A model generated the notes under the pieces. That model saw only the letters and a list, made by a program, of their open reading frames with translations, did no database searches and was not told the DNA's origin. Positions 5,179 through 5,953 of a DNA stretch of 5,953 bases are shown here, piece by piece. Numbering within the stretch: the first letter of the stretch is position 1; each line of letters begins with the position of its first letter. The position numbers and the translations under genes were made by a program. The stretch is taken from contig JAHJXP010000145.1 in assembly GCA_018827585.1 (NCBI GenBank), positions 1 to 5,953 of the forward strand, given 5' to 3'. The DNA is from Pseudomonadota bacterium. Its GTDB lineage: Bacteria > Desulfobacterota > Syntrophia > Syntrophales > UBA5619.

Positions 5179-5438
5179 CCGCTTACGCCACTTGGATCTT
5201 CATCGCCTCCGTCCTGATGGCGGTGGCCCTCCTCTATGTATGGAGCCATATCAATATGACGGAGTTGGAGTTCCAGATCGCCCGGGAACTGAGCAGTTGG
5301 GAACAGATCACGGAAGAGCAGATGAAGTTGAAGATCGAACTCGCCACACTGAAATCACCCAAAAGGATCGAAACCATCGCCCGGGAAAGACTGCAGATGA
5401 CGTACCCGGAAAGGGAACATGTGATCCCGCTGAAATGA
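5154..5438 (+). CDS. ftsL: FtsL-like cell division protein, outside its usual cluster
   Basis: This 94-residue bitopic protein matches FtsL, which joins FtsB and FtsQ at the division septum and helps activate FtsW/FtsI. It has a short cytoplasmic N-terminus, a transmembrane helix at about 13-31 (WIFIASVLMAVALLYVW), a periplasmic heptad-like coiled coil at about 35-68, and the family's end motif LKSPKRIETIARERL (66-80) followed by YPEREHVI (84-91). Length is normal. The ATG at 5154 has only a distant G-run (5134-5139), so expression is doubtful. Normally ftsL lies between rsmH (mraW) and ftsI; here no rsmH precedes it and only a possible scrap of ftsI follows. It may therefore be a second, displaced copy. 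The family call is firm from the transmembrane, coiled-coil and motif order; whether it is functional is uncertain. Confidence 0.7.
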   Translation: MRLFLQKTSAYATWIFIASVLMAVALLYVWSHINMTELEFQIARELSSWEQITEEQMKLKIELATLKSPKRIETIARERLQMTYPEREHVIPLK

Positions 5439-5548
5439 CCGGTGAATCAAGAAAGTGGATGAAATTCAGGGGGGCGTGTGGTTTTCTGAGCAACCTATTG
5501 AATACGATATGCGTAAATATTGGACGGCATTTTTACGTTCGTGTATGA
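5435..5548 (+). pseudogene. Possible truncated N-terminus of FtsI/penicillin-binding protein
   Basis: A 37-codon frame starts at ATG 5435, overlapping the ftsL-like stop as ATGA, the tight spacing typical of dcw genes. It reads KWMKFR at residues 7-12, a short, partly hydrophobic stretch, then GRHFYVRV at the end. This resembles the start of FtsI proteins, which have a KWxxFR-type cytoplasmic tip, one membrane helix and then GRxFxLQV. The putative helix is poor (it contains N, T and C residues), and the frame stops where the periplasmic domain should begin. I read it as a decayed or truncated ftsI start; the similarity is weak but its position is telling. Confidence 0.35.
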
Positions 5549-5640
5549 TGCGCCCGTGCTTCCTAAAAGTCGTAGATTGAAAATTTTCATGGAAACAGTA
5601 GATTTGAAATGAAAATCGTTATCATATCTTAGGTTACTTC

Positions 5641-5953
5641 ATGAAAAGACTTGCTCTTCTGGTTTTATTCTTCGTGTGGCTATCCCCGTCCTTGTCCAAT
5701 TCCACCGACTGGTATAGTTGTGCCGATGATCTTGATCGATTACGTCGTGCCGCACGAGATGCGGCCGATGTTGCCAATGACGTCAAGTCAAAGGCGGATG
5801 ACTTTGAAAACTGCAAACGATTTCCGGACATCTATGATCTTATACAAGATCGCTGTCGAGGGAAGGCTTACGATTACCAAAGTGCACTTAGCAACCTGGA
5901 AAGCGAATTGAACACAGTTGATAGACGTATTCGGTCGGTTAGTTCTTCATGTG
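5641..5953 (+). CDS. Secreted coiled-coil protein with cysteines, unknown function (3' end cut by window)
   Basis: The frame is open from ATG 5641 to the window end, giving 104 codons with no stop. Residues 1-19 are a classical Sec signal peptide (MKRLALLVLFFVWLSPSLS), with cleavage likely near residue 19 or 20, so the product is periplasmic or exported. The mature part begins with WYSCADDLDRLRRAARDAAD, a charged, alanine-rich amphipathic helix, and continues with a second helical stretch, YDYQSALSNLESELNTVDRR. Cysteines at 27, 58, 72 and 104 could form disulfides. It resembles small conserved hypothetical exported proteins, but I know no function. The ribosome site is weak (AGG at 5631-5633). 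Its moderate GC and its place after dcw debris suggest it is not part of the upstream operons. Confidence 0.65.
   Translation, partial: MKRLALLVLFFVWLSPSLSNSTDWYSCADDLDRLRRAARDAADVANDVKSKADDFENCKRFPDIYDLIQDRCRGKAYDYQSALSNLESELNTVDRRIRSVSSSC

Noticed and set aside
5132..5434. Forward frame overlapping ftsL from 5132
   Set aside because: Up to 5434 it is an out-of-frame shadow of the ftsL-like gene; only the part from ATG 5435 is of interest.
5634..5911. Frames on both strands overlapping the exported protein at the right edge
   Set aside because: The frame from ATG 5641 has a signal peptide and coherent helical sequence; the others are its shadows.

Overview
The window is GC-rich bacterial chromosome (coding parts roughly 60% G+C by eye) with Shine-Dalgarno-led, tightly packed genes. 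The style of the FtsL-like, HlyD/ABC and SLOG proteins suggests a deltaproteobacterium, perhaps of the Syntrophus/Smithella kind. That is an inference from protein style; no marker gene is present. Two compact intact modules sit between stretches of genomic debris.

Layout. Positions 1-157 are AT-rich and end in what looks like the beginning of a forward gene (good ribosome site and ATG at 128) that is cut off. Positions 113-745 on the minus strand form one open frame that is really a chimera: a zinc-ribbon scrap of an IS91-type transposase joined in frame to the middle of a zinc-type medium-chain dehydrogenase. Positions 746-1358 hold a self-contained type II toxin-antitoxin operon, with a sigma70-like promoter, an overlapping imperfect palindrome, a DUF2281-like antitoxin and a MazF/PemK-like toxin whose genes overlap. 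Positions 1359-1645 carry no confident gene, only a possible 53-codon ORF and two perfect 8-bp inverted repeats.

Positions 1646-4938 form a four-gene operon: an HlyD/YbhG-type membrane fusion protein (probably starting at CTG), two overlapping ABC ATPases that correspond to the two halves of the fused YbhF protein, and a SLOG/LOG-like (TIGR00725-type) protein. The ABC-2 permeases (YbhS/YbhR type) expected after the ATPases are absent, and the SLOG gene stands in their place. The two ATPases are complementary in their degeneration: the first lacks the H-loop histidine and the second lacks the LSGGQ signature. A heterodimer would therefore have one canonical and one degenerate ATP site.

Positions 4939-5640 are mixed debris: a minus-strand coding-like stretch interrupted by a frameshift, a complete ftsL-like gene, and a 37-codon ORF overlapping its stop that looks like the decayed start of ftsI. 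This suggests a displaced fragment of the division and cell wall (dcw) cluster. From 5641 to the window end runs a small secreted, coiled-coil, cysteine-containing protein of unknown function, cut by the window edge.

No tRNA, rRNA, CRISPR array or complete insertion sequence was seen.
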